DNA from: Hofstenia miamia
Lineage: Eukaryota > Xenacoelomorpha > Acoela
Length of the DNA: 64,000 nt
Direction: 5' to 3'
NCBI GenBank assembly: GCA_004352715.1
Contig: SCFE01000097.1
Location: forward strand, 1,688,729 to 1,752,728
The translations under genes and the position numbers were made by a program. Below the pieces are notes generated by a model, which was given only the letters and a program-made list of their open reading frames with translations, was not told the origin of the DNA and did not search any database. Below are positions 13,501 through 24,372 of this stretch, in pieces; position 1 is the first letter of the stretch; each line of letters begins with the position of its first letter.

Positions 13501-14480
13501 TAGAATATTATCAAGTGTGTGTATACATATGCTAAAAATACATTTTAAAAATATGATAAAGATTCTGCAGATAAGTTTTATAGCATACTAAAAGTTCATT
13601 TGCATCAGCTTTACCTCTAATTTTTTAAGAACTGGAGTAAAAAATATTGAACAATCAAGAAAATAATAAGTTTTGGGCATATAATATTTTCAACTATTTA
13701 TGAAATGCTGAAGTTTCAATTTAATTGCAAGACTTGTTATAAAATTTAGTGATTGACAAATTGGATTTGAACCAACAAACTAAATGTGATTTCAATATTG
13801 CTTAATTACAATAGAAAAGTTGTATAAAAGAAAAGAACTTACATGATTGCATACTGATCATGAACAGTAACGTTCTAAATATCTGGAATAGCATAAATAT
13901 AGTAATTATTTTTATGTGTAACATATATATAAAATAAGTTATATAATTACTAGTATTGCTGAGCCATTAGATATTACTACTAAAATTCAGTTGATTTCTA
14001 AAAAGTGTAGTCTTGAATATTTTGATGCACTTAATGAATACAATTAAGTTTTTAATATTTTTTTGATAATTCTGAATAATGCTGGTATGGAAGTATTTAC
14101 ATCTGAAGATGATGATGTACTCAGATAGCAATTTTGGTTGTTTTTACGTTGTCTATAGATGTTTTATACTTTTGGTTGTTACAGCAACCACTAACATCAT
14201 ATTAACAACTTTAGTAATAAGTAATCAGTGAGCAGATGCTCAGAAATAAACCTCACTTTGTTATTTTTTTACTAGATACTTTTAATATAAAAATAGATTT
14301 GTGAATTTTTTTTTAAATTTTAAATTTATAAAAATTTAATATACCAGATAAGTGAAACTTCAAAATATTTTATTTATGAAACATTTGGACACCTTGAAAT
14401 GGACTGTTAGATAAAAAAATTACTTTGAGCAAAATATATTTTTCACAATTTAAGAAAGTAATATTTCAAAATTTTTAATT
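10537..14480. repeat. Inverted-repeat element with ~350-bp arms
   Basis: Bases 10537-10905 reappear as reverse complement at about 14105-14480. Examples are AAACAAAGTAGGTTTATTTCTGAGTATCTGCTCACTGAT against ATCAGTGAGCAGATGCTCAGAAATAAACC, and AACAGTCCATTTCAAGGTGTCCAAATG against CATTTGGACACCTTGAAATGGACTGTTAG (longer stretches shortened here). A further partial tandem copy of the right arm lies at 14490-14575 (ATTTGGACATCTTGATATTGACTGTTAAATAA). The 3.2 kb between the arms is AT-rich and shows no transposase; it includes a GAGA run near 12320. It may be a non-autonomous DNA transposon or a pair of inverted insertions. Confidence 0.55.
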
Positions 14481-14579
14481 TGCAAAAAAGTATAATATAC
14501 TAGCTAAGTGAATTTTCAAAATAATTTATTCATGAATATTTGGACATCTTGATATTGACTGTTAAATAACATAATGTAG

Positions 14580-15290
14580 AGTCACTCAGGGCCCTTCTTT
14601 ATTTTTATTTATTCAATTATTGGCACTTTCTAATTAATTTGGTGCTATTTACTACCTTTGATTTAGTGATTTTATTAATTTGTTGTTTTTTCAAACTTAA
14701 GTTTCAAATTTAGTAGCTGTCCCCTAGAGTTAGAGATTATGTGTAATTGCTTGTTTAATTTGTGAGGGAAACAAGTGTATTTTTGAAAAATGGTAAATAT
14801 TTACCTTTTCTTGTAATAAATAGGGAACTTACTGTTAGCAAGTGAAAAATAAATTTCATTCTCACTGGATAACATTTGCTTTTTTTTCATTATTACTATA
14901 CTAACCTTTTTAGATTTGGTATTGTTTAAAATGATAATAAACTTGTAAGATCTGGTGATAATGTGGGAGGAACTCCACTGTGCTTGGGGCAATAACATGC
15001 TCCTTGACAGATGTGAGCCCATATTGTGGGCTATGAATAGGAATAGGGAATAAAGGAACTACTAAATCTATCAATTGAACATGCACATACTATCACACAA
15101 TGCAAATATATTATGCTGTTTGCATACATGAATATGTGGTAATTACACATTATTTAATATCTTTATTACATGAGCTGAGATAGCAAACACTGAGCTAAAT
15201 TTGTTTTATTGAGCTAGAAATTAAACTTGAGACACATGATTAGCACCTTGGATGGTAAGGATGGATTCTAATGAATTGCCTTCAGCAAGA
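14580..15290 (-). repeat. Dispersed repeat A/C, copy 3
   Basis: The reverse complement of this block matches 1700-2340, and its own strand matches 8315-8900. It carries the GAGCTAGAAATTAAACTTGAG, GGAGGAACTCCACTGTGCTT and GTCCCC...TAATTGCTTGTTTAA segments. The small open frames here on both strands are shadows without recognisable content. Confidence 0.55.
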
Positions 15291-15739
15291 TGCCATGGGA
15301 ATTGGTTGCTACCTGGACTGCCACTTTGGAAAGGATCATTTAATTTTTCTACAGTACAATTGGCAAACTATCAATCTTCATTTGTTTTGTTGGAATATGG
15401 GCTGCTCTCAGTGATGGTAATTCTTCACAACCTTGTACTGCTCAAGCTGCTAGACACAGACATCCAAATCTACAATAAGTTACAATTGAGCTGAGGAGAT
15501 TTTTCATGACTTAACAAAGCACTATTTCAAAATTGTGCTTAATTTTTGTTAAATTTGGCAGATTTTTATGCTCATTGTTATCATTTATATACAAGACATT
15601 CATTCAAATCTTTAACAAATGATTGTATTGAATATGCTTGACAGTATTGTGAAGATCATGGTCTGCCCTTTGTGGGTTTGTGTTTGTTTAAATTCAAAGT
15701 TTGAACAGCTTAGCAATATAAAATTTTATTTTGCATATA

Positions 15740-15985
15740 AAAGTAATGCTAAAACAATCCTGTGACAACATAAAACAATGTTGTTACAACCTCAAAATGT
15801 TGCTGTTTCATTCATAAAAAACAACCAAAAAGCAACCTAATGTGACATTGTTGAAGCACCATTGTTTTGACCAATGAAATGGTACCATTTCAACACTACA
15901 ACAACTTCGTTTTTGACCCATAAAACAACCATATAAGAACCCAAAACAACGTTGTTTAGCCCTTAAATTGTTATTTGGGTAGTAT
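15740..15985. repeat. Degenerate repeats of an ACAACGTTGTT-like motif
   Basis: About eight degenerate copies of AAAACAAYGTTGTT and of its CATAAAACAAC / TTGACCCATAAA context occur within 250 bp. The motif is itself palindromic, so copies read on both strands. It looks like the inside of a small non-autonomous element or a decayed minisatellite. No flanking target duplication was identified. Confidence 0.45.
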
Positions 15986-15999
15986 TTGGGAATATTCAG

Positions 16000-18110
16000 A
16001 AGGTAGAGAGGATTACATGCAAAATCAGTATTTTCATAAAAATAATCCATTTGAATTTCTCTAATGCAAATTGTCTGTTGCTTCTAAATTATTGAAATGA
16101 AGTACAGGTAAGGGAAAGGGGAGATCTGAAATAGGTTTAGATTTAACTTGAAGTAACATGTACTTCAAAATTTCAGACAAAACTATTATATCTAAATTTG
16201 TTGAGTCAATTTACAGAATTGCATATGACTTGAATAACAAGTTATTAATAAATATGTAAATATGTTTTCCTTACTAAGAAATTAAATATACTGTTTGTGG
16301 AATACCTGTGATAATATTCTAATTCAAATGTCTGATATTATTATTTGGATTCTTTGGATAAACTTGAAAATAATTTGCCATATAATTTTATAAATCAAAA
16401 TGGTTTTTACATACAAATATAGGATACTTTGGTGAACCTAAGGCATCATATTATTTATATCATCCTCAAATTTCTGTTCATAGGAAAGCTCAAAAATCAA
16501 ATATGACAGTGATTTTTACTTGCTATATGTCAGGTTGTGCATTTCATGCTATCCTAAAAAGTAAATAATCATCATAATGATTAGTGAGAAATTAATAATG
16601 ACAAAAGAATCAAAGTTTTTAACCTAAAATGATTAATTTTGAAAGTGAATAATGAAACCTAACTTACATCCCACAAAAATAAGATTATTGCAGTTACATC
16701 AAAATTTTCTAGAACTCTAAAAACTCAGCATTTAATTTTAGCCTGATAAAACCATAGAAATCAGTTTCCCTTAAAAAATACTTGAACTCAGAATGCAAAA
16801 CCACAAAAAACCCAAATTATACAAAAAATGCAATACATAACATGTTTTTAGATCTTTGGTATTTAAAAGGTGGAAATGACGTAATAAAATGGAAACATAT
16901 AATGGGAATACACAAATGGATAATAAAATATAGGAATTTTAAAACCTAGCAACCATTCTTTGGATTACTTCTCTGGCTATTATATAAAAGTCAAATATTT
17001 TAAAACATGTCAAAATTTCATGCAAATCACCCAATAGTTTTTAATTTTGTTAACATCAGACTTGTGGGAGGTGACACACAATCAATGACATACATTATTA
17101 TCTATCGAGTACATTATCTACTTTGTATTATCAGAAGCTTTATTTGTTCTAAATTGAAATTCTTCTATTAAGTAAGGCTTAGATCCTTTTCTCCAGCTTT
17201 TGTCCATGAAAAAACTTAGTAAAGTTGCATATATTTAGAATATTTAACCAAATATATGCAATAAACATTCTTCATAAATTAATGCACATTTTGCAACTTT
17301 TATTGCATTAAATACTTCAAAAGTAACCCTTCAATTTTAAATTTAAATAATTAATGAATTCATGTTATCTCTTGATTGTTTTATTTCCAAATGACATAAA
17401 GTGTAATGCATTTTACAAGAGTGTAGATAATCGGGCGAATAGATAATAATCTTGTTCACGACACAATCTATAAAATCACGGTTTAGTAAACGTAACTTTA
17501 ACTTATGAGCCACTGACAAATAGCTTATTCCAAAACTATCGATGACAATTTTTGTCAAAAGTTTTATTACTACGTTGTAATAGTACTGGCAGTCAAATGC
17601 TATAAAAATCCAACATCAAAGCGATTTATTCCTAGTAAGTTAGCTGTTAGAAATAATTTATTTTTACCGAGTACCGCTTTTGCAGGATAGAAATGTAATT
17701 ATGCAGTCACGTTACTTAGTGAAATTTTGATTGGAATATCACTATCATTAATTCGAAGTTAAATTTGAATGTTTTCTTAATTACGAAAACTAACCTTTCC
17801 TTAATTTTCTCCTAAATTAAAATATGAACACAGCAAGCTGTTGATTATTTAAACTTAATTATCACAATCAATTTACACTATAAATAATTTCCAATTTTTC
17901 AGAATAATGGACTCTAAAAGGCATTAAGATTATTTGATTGTTACTTTGCTAAATATCGTGAAACACCTCTATGCCAGCACAGTCAGGCGGGCCATACAGA
18001 TTTCAATCAGATTTTAGAATAATTTATTTGTTATTCAATATATATATATAGATTCAGAATTACAAACTACATAAAGATATAAAGCCATTTATTATATTAA
18101 GTGCATTTAA
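16000..18110. other. AT-rich non-coding stretch
   Basis: No gene or clear repeat family was recognised. The 71-codon minus-strand frame at 17343-17558 has no recognisable motif. Composition becomes slightly less AT-rich after about 17400. Confidence 0.4.
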
Positions 18111-18236
18111 TTAAAATAACTCTAGGCGAAGGTATAGAATAGGGTGCACGCGGATAAAATAAACACTAATACAGGTAAAAAACGATAAGAAATGCAATAA
18201 CATACGTAAAAAGCTTAAAAAATAATGTATATAGAC

Positions 18237-18459
18237 CAGGGGCGTACGCAGGATTTTCTAACTGACGGGGGGCATCATCGTCATTACCCAATGCGGAATT
18301 TTGAAAATATGGAGAAAATTGACCCTAAAAAATAATTTAACGATCCTAGATTTTTCAATTTTTTTCAAAGATTTTTTTGATTTATTCGGTCAAAATCAAA
18401 TTTAGAAACCTGACGGGAGGACATTCCACCATGTCCCCCCCTCCCTGCGTACGCCACTG
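18237..18459. mobile_element. hAT-like MITE, 223 bp, with 8-bp TSD
   Basis: The ends are CAGGGGCGTACGCAGG and CCTGCGTACGCCACTG, imperfect terminal inverted repeats starting with CAG as in hAT elements. Flanks are ATATAGAC (18229-18236) and ATATAGAA (18460-18467), a 7/8 match to an 8-bp duplication. The inverted arm at 20128-20410 lacks the insertion and reads through this site (minus strand AATGTATATAGACCAATAAC), giving an internal empty-site control. It has no coding capacity. Confidence 0.85.
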
Positions 18460-18696
18460 ATATAGAAAAAAAACTTTGCATAATTAACCAAATTCGTAGC
18501 ACGCGGTACATATTTAAGAATAGCACAGTAAACTTGAAATTCATAAAATAATTATTATTAAACAAAACGATCTAAAAGTATATTTTTGCAAATATATACA
18601 TGTTTAGTTTAAATCATATCCTTACCTTAGGGGCAATAGCCTAAAGTGATTGTTTCAATTCAGAGTTAGCTGTTGCGTTAAATAATGTGGGCAATC

Positions 18697-19216
18697 AAGG
18701 GCGCCGCTAGAAACTTTTTAAAAGAGGGGCAAAAAAATTTTTTTCACGTGTGATATTTGAGAAACCTGTTTTTGTTGAAAAAAATATTTTATTTCAAAGC
18801 AATTTCTTTTTGGGTAAACTTTTTATTTTCTAAGTATTTTGATTATCCGAAGTAATGTTCTAGAATCCGCTTTAATCTCTCATCCCATGTGTAAGAATAT
18901 AAGAATGTAGGTCTTTGGTTTGTTATTTTCTGCCAATTTATTAACCTGAAATAACATGCGTCTTTTATGTATTCTTAATAGTATAATTCACATGTATACA
19001 TCTATATACATTAGAATTGAAAATGGATAAATGTATTTCATGCAGTAAAAATATGTCTAATACACTTATTGCAATACTAAAATACATTTTAAATTTATTT
19101 AAATCAAGTATTACTAAGAACTTCGATTTGATAAAACTCTACTCAATTCAATCAACTCACCATGAAAGGTAAGGGGGCAGCTGCTCCCTCTTGCCGTCCG
19201 CTCGCGGTGCCTATGT
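18697..19216. mobile_element. Probable hAT-like MITE, ~520 bp
   Basis: The block starts AAGGGCGCCGCTAG and ends GCTCGCGGTGCCTATGT, whose reverse complement begins ACATAGGCACCGCGAGC, a weak terminal inverted repeat around GCRCCGC. It is flanked by GGGCAATC (18689-18696) and AGGCAATC (19217-19224), a 7/8 match to an 8-bp duplication. Internal GGGGCAAAA and CTGCTCCCTC segments are typical of such elements. The minus-strand frame 19211-19414 is a chance frame. Confidence 0.5.
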
Positions 19217-19556
19217 AGGCAATCCACATATGTACAAGTCGCCATGGCTAAGTTTTTTCTGTACAAAGCACCATCTAAAATTTACTAAACTAAAAGTACC
19301 ATCTATAAGAATATATTTATATACATACACATCTTCTAAAACTGAAGTTTTATTGTAATGAAGCTGTTGCAAACTCATCAAAGAGGCATGAGAGAAATTT
19401 AAGGTGTGGTTCAATCGTTCGAACAGGGACTATAATTCATGATTCTTATTGTGAAAATTTTTAAACAAAAAAGAACTATGTAAATTTTCATAAAAATTCA
19501 ATCAAATATTCTTTATATTTATACATAAAAACTTCTTTAACAAAGCGTATATATTA

Positions 19557-19912
19557 TACAATGGCGCTCAAACGTATTGAAACAGAGGCTGAGTACTGTA
19601 AGAAAATGCCCCAACTTAATGAATAACAATTTTACAGTAAAATTAACACTGAAAATAGATTCAAAGTATCTCTAAGAATTCATAATTGTTTTTATGAAAA
19701 TTAGGTGCATATAAATAAATTTTTAAGTTGGATTAAATTTTCTTGGCTTAGCACGAGCTCAAAAGTATTGAAACAGTAGAGTTAAGTTTTTCACAACTAA
19801 TAAAAACAAAACGAAACAAAATAAAAGCAATGAATTACACAATTCCGACATCATGGCATTAGTATTTCTAAAATATGCAAAACTATTTCAATGCTTTTGA
19901 GCGGCGCTTTAA
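19557..19912. mobile_element. Tc1-like MITE, ~355 bp
   Basis: The left end reads ACAATGGCGCTCAAACGTATTGAAACAG. The right end TTTCAATGCTTTTGAGCGGCGCTTT is its diverged inverse. A third, internal copy of GAGCTCAAAAGTATTGAAACAGTAGAG begins near 19753. TA-rich flanks (TATATTATACA, AATATACAG) fit TA target sites. The end motif GGCGCTCAAAAGTATTGAAACA is the kind found on Tc1-type elements. No transposase is encoded. Confidence 0.6.
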
Positions 19913-20682
19913 TATACAGTTTAGTTAAGTTCTAGATATTACTATGGAGAGTAGCCGATGACGAGATGCTTTTGGTGTCAGAAAATTTCAATACTTGCAA
20001 GACATGTGCAAGGATTACCCGCGATAATTGGGTGCAATGTTTAAAATATATTGGTTATTATAATAATACGAGTAAAACACATTGAGAAATCGAAATTATT
20101 ATATTTATATTTTTATCAAAACGTATTTGGAAATTTCACCTAATGTAAGGATTTGATTTAAACTGAACATGTATATATTTGCAAAAATATACTTTTAGAT
20201 CGTGTAATTTGTTTAATAATAAATAGTTAATTATTTTATGAATTTCAAGTTTTCTGTGCTATTCTCCTTAAATATGTACCGCGTGCTACGAATTTGGTTA
20301 ATTATGTAAAGTTATTGGTCTATATACATTCTTTTTTAAGCTTTTTACGTATGTTATTGCATTTCTCATATTTTTTACCTTGTATTAGTGAGTGCACCCT
20401 ATTCTATACCTTCTCCATAACTATTTATTTCAACTAGCCATAACTATTTATTTATTAGAACCTTGCTTTATCAGTTACACATATAATGAATGTGTTTTAA
20501 GGGAAATTTTTGGTTACTATTGGCTCAAAATACACTAATCGCAACTTATTTCTCTCCACCATGATTTAGAAATATTTTATTGCAATATTATTTTGTAGAC
20601 AAATTCCTCATTGTGTGTTGAAAAAATCTGAAAATATGTAATTGCTGTTTCAGTCTTTAAATGATAATTATTTGCAATAATT

Positions 20683-21356
20683 TTGAATTTCTTACACAAT
20701 TATTGCACAATGTATAAATTGAGAGGTGTAAACCGGTATTTTCGTCACCGATGTTTGGTTATTTCTTTCAATTGCATACGAGCAAGCCAATTTCTGGGGG
20801 TAGTTTGTACGCTTTTGGTGTTATTGAAGTTGCGTCGTCTCCGGTTAAATACTCTTGTTTCTGGCATTTCATAACAGATTTTCGAATCCTTTCTAGTGCA
20901 AAATTCCAATTAATAAACAATAATTTCACAAAGTGCTCTGATCCCCATGACTATCCAACCAGAATCATACCAAGTTCAACAGAACTTTATACAGGATTCT
21001 TAGTTTGGCTACAGGATATTTTGGCTAAAGAAAACATAGCTAAATATTTCAGTTGCCAAGAGGTGCTTTCATTACCCCTGACATTTAAGACTGGTTCGTT
21101 AAAATTTTCTCATTTCATTTCGGGTTTGCAGTTAATGTGTGATTATTTAGGTCGGGGTATTGTTATTTGATTGTCTGTGCCCGCTAGCACCACACTTGTG
21201 TTTGTACTGATTTTCAATATCATCAGATTCGTACTTTGTGAAATAATATGCAACTGCTTGCTGGATGATAAATCTTTAGACGGGCATCTCTTAATATATG
21301 TCAAAAAATGCTCATCTGAACGCACTTTCTATAAAAAGCATGCATTATTAATTTAA
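20683..21356 (+). other. Open-frame region, unidentified, possible relic exons
   Basis: A 139-codon frame at 20751-21170 and overlapping frames upstream (20683-20874) and downstream (21171-21356) have protein-like composition (for example SDPHDYPTRIIPSSTELY, GFLVWLQDILAKENIAKYF). I cannot assign a family. The region sits between transposable elements, 2.8 kb upstream of UBE4B. It could be debris of a host gene, one exon of an unrecognised gene, or chance. Confidence 0.25.
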
Positions 21357-21837
21357 GCAGTTTTTAAAACTGATTATCTCAAATAACCATGAACCTTCAA
21401 ATACTACGATTTTGTTGAAGTTACAAATATGTTATCTGAAAATAAATCTCGGTAATATTAAATTCTAAATGCTTCAAATTTTTTACAAAAATCAGTTTTA
21501 ATTTCTGGCATGATACAGTATTCATTTTTAGGCGTCAATAATTATCAAATGCATTTGAAATCTACAAAACATTATATTATTCAATTATGTAGGTAGTATG
21601 TACAAATGATTAAAACAAGTTATTTGTGCAGTCATGGGCAGCAATTTTAATGTGTTTTAAAGCTCTGCAGCAAATCAATTAAAATGGTTTCTGTAACATT
21701 TTGTTTTCAATACAGACAAAAACACGCACTTTGTTTGCAATAATCGATATTGAAGCATTTGTTGCTGAAAATAAAGATTAATTATAGTTAACGCGCAATT
21801 TTACTTATTTTTATATATTACTGTGTCATTATTATCT

Positions 21838-23397
21838 TTAGTACATTATTCACAAGCATTGGACCTAGCGAAAGAGAACTAATTAATTTTTAACCACGTA
21901 TTCTACGCATCATAGGAGTTCAACTGTGAAAGTGTCAGCTCGATTCATTGTTTAGTTCGTTTAAAAATCAAAAACAACGTTTACCTTTGATTTCATCCTA
22001 ATGAATTTTGAAATTTTGACTGTTCAGTTTGGTAAGATTCAAATCTTAATAGACCACTATTGATTTCATTCGTCTAAATTTTAAAAGTTTGAGTTCTCCA
22101 GGTCATTCATTTCTTCGGAAAAAGTCTATGGAACGATACACGCCACAGCAACGTTTTTTCATTGCTGCATGGTATGAATGTTTTCGAAGCCCACTTGTTG
22201 TCCATCAGAAATTTCGCCAAAAATTTGGCCGTAACTCTCATCTTCGGACACGAGCCATAATTCATCGGAAGCGGTTCAACATGGCGTGTTAACAGACATG
22301 CCTCCTCCAGGCCGCCCTCGATCGTCGACAACGTCAAATGTCATCGAAAAAGTCCGTTCATCAGTTGCGAATTCCCCGATGCTATCAGTGCGCAATCGTG
22401 CTATGGTACTCGGCATGACCAATTCTTCCGTGGAGCGAATGCTTCGGCATGATCTTCACATGCATCCATACGTAGCTTTAGAAGTGCAGCAGTTAAGTGA
22501 CGAATTTTCTCAGTCAATTTTGAGATGATAGACAACGATGAATCGTTTCTACCCTTGATTACCTTTTCGGATGAAGCGGTTTTTCAGCTCAATGGGACAC
22601 TCAAGTTGCGATTTTAGGCTGAAACTAATCCCCACAAGGTCACTGAGCGGCCAATGCGTGGTGAGAAAGTGACCGTTTGGGCAGACATTTGGTCAGGGGG
22701 CTTTATTGGACCTTTTTTCTTCTCGGAAACTGTGAACGGAGAACGTTATCTTCAAATGCTGGAAGAAAAAGGGCTTCCCGAGTTGAAAATATTGAGGCTT
22801 TCGACGAAGGTTCTCTGTTTTGGCAACAAGATGGAGCGCCACCTTATTGGTTTAGGCGAGCCAGAGACTTTCTTGGTCTCCACTTTGGATCCTGGTGGAT
22901 TGGACGTGGAGGTCCAGTTGCATGGCCGCCAAGATCACCAGATCGGACTCCTTGCGACTACTATCTGTGGGGTCAACTCGTGTTTCGGGAGGAGGCACAC
23001 AACATCGACCATCTGAAGCAGCGAATTCAAGCGACCTTCGGTGAGATCGACGATGACTGTCGTAAGAGAGCTATTGCCCACTTTTCTCTGCAAATGCGAC
23101 TTTGTGTTGAGCGCGGTGGTGATCACATTGAAAACTTGATTTAAAAATGTGTTGTTTCGATTTGTTAAAAATGTTTTTGGAATAAACATTCGTTTTTTCT
23201 CGTAAAACAAGTAAAAAATGCACATTTTCATTATTCTATCACAGATGTTCTCATATTCACTCTATTAAACTGAAATCTTCAGTGTTCAACTCCTATGATG
23301 TGCAAAATGTAAGGTTAAAAAATCTATGTGATTGATGCTTTGTATAATAAGTTATTAGGGTTTTAATGTGTTCAGTTGTTTCTGGGACACCCTGTAC
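21838..23397 (+). mobile_element. Decayed mariner-like element
   Basis: The right end GTTTCTGGGACACCCTGTA is the usual outermost end (TACAGGGTGTCCCAGAAAC inverted) of a class of IS630/Tc1/mariner elements. The inner inverted repeat CATCATAGGAGTTCAAC (left, about 21910) matches GTTCAACTCCTATGATG (right, about 23283), and homology of the ends extends outward over about 80 bp. The left outer 20-30 bp is eroded. A broken transposase lies inside. Confidence 0.8.
22127..23144 (+). pseudogene. Mariner-like transposase, frameshifted
   Basis: The sequence encodes an N-terminal helix-turn-helix domain (MERYTPQQRFFIAAWYECF, then KFRQKFG) and then the paired-type second helix-turn-helix after PPPGRPRSS. 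The DDE/D catalytic domain follows, with FSDEAVFQLNG (about 22570), VTVWADIWSGGFIGPFFF, WQQDGAPPYW (about 22820) and PPRSPDRTPCDYYLWG (about 22930-22980). It then continues to the stop at 23144. At least three frame changes (near 22285, 22520-22650 and 22770) and one stop make it non-functional. The WPPRSPD-TPCDYYLWG block places it in the mariner side of the superfamily, with a third acidic residue of Asp. Confidence 0.85.
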
Positions 23398-23968
23398 AGC
23401 TTTTTTTAAACTAATTTTTTAAACTGATTTTTTCAAAATCATAGTGGTCATTTTAATTTAGATAAGTTATACTATCAATATTTTGTCTGATTCTGTGCTG
23501 TTTAGAAACTTGTTTTCACTTTTAATATTTATTCCGCATTATCGATATCGATTTAGAAACATTGTAATGAACAACTATTTTAATTAAATTGTAAAATGTT
23601 TCAATTTTCAAATTTTATAATTTTTTTCCAGACATTATATTCGCTATTTATTTTTTAGTTTTATTTTGTTTTTAATTATAGTTACAGGCTTATTTTTCCT
23701 TGAACAATATTTTGCGAATATATATTTTTCATTAGATTCTTTCTCTTCTGATTATTTCTTCTGGTTGTGAACAAACATTAGCCTTTGGAAAGGATTTTGT
23801 TTTATCTGAATAGTCATTAATGCGTTGTTTCAGGATGATGATGTTTTTCTAAAGAAATTAATTTTGTTTTTGCCCTCGAAGAAATTTTTTAACGTTGTAA
23901 ATAAATTGCGATCAAATGTTGTGTTAGAAAGTCGTTATCTACTTATATAATGTTTTCATTAGTTTTAA
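23398..23968 (+). promoter_or_regulatory. Upstream region of UBE4B
   Basis: These 570 bp between the mariner right end and the UBE4B start codon hold no gene. It must contain the 5' UTR and promoter if the first coding exon is also the first exon, but no TATA box or initiator could be assigned with confidence in such AT-rich DNA. The start codon context is TTTTAAATGG. Confidence 0.3.
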
Positions 23969-24372
23969 ATGGATGAAGGATTACCTGCAGATGAAATTAG
24001 AAAACGACGTTTAGCTCATCTGGCTAACCTGAGTTCTCAGGCTCCTCCTGTACCGACTTCACCTAGAACTGCCATTAAAGATAAAAAGAATGAAGTAATT
24101 GAAAGTAACAACCAAACGGTCATTTATATTGATTCTAAATGTGATAATGAGCAGCCAATGGAAGTCGATATCCCGGCGCCTCCTCATTCTCGAAGACGGT
24201 TCGATGCTTTTCACGTCATAAATTCGTTGTTTAATATTGATATCGATCATTCGAACGATGTTTCTACTTCTATTTCTACCTTCCTGTCAAATAGAGTGCT
24301 TGAATCAAACAATAACTTCATGGAATCACAATTTTTTGAAACGCTGATTGAGTTTTATGAAAAAATAACAAG
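23969..24372 (+). CDS. UBE4B: UBE4B coding block 1 (N-terminus)
   Basis: It starts at the ATG at 23969, chosen because [19 protein letters not shown] matches the conserved UBE4B start. A Pro/Ser-rich segment and then [10 protein letters not shown] follow, and then a helical segment ([14 protein letters not shown] ... [12 protein letters not shown]) that corresponds to the conserved N-terminal region of animal UBE4B. The donor CAA|GTAAGA at 24373 is strong and leaves a 2-nt overhang. The frame stays open past it to 24451. Confidence 0.85.

Larger units (their letters stand above)
18120..20410. repeat. Inverted-repeat element carrying nested MITEs
   Basis: The left arm is 18120-18236 plus 18460-18635, interrupted by a MITE. 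The right arm, 20128-20410, is its reverse complement. Shared segments include GAAGGTATAGAATAGGGTGCAC, GCAATAACATACGTAAAAAGCTT, AATTAACCAAATTCGTAGCACGCGG and CAAATATATACATGTTTAGTTTAAATCA (abbreviated). The arms total about 290 bp. The 1.5 kb in between holds two further MITE-like insertions and no recognisable transposase. Confidence 0.65.
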
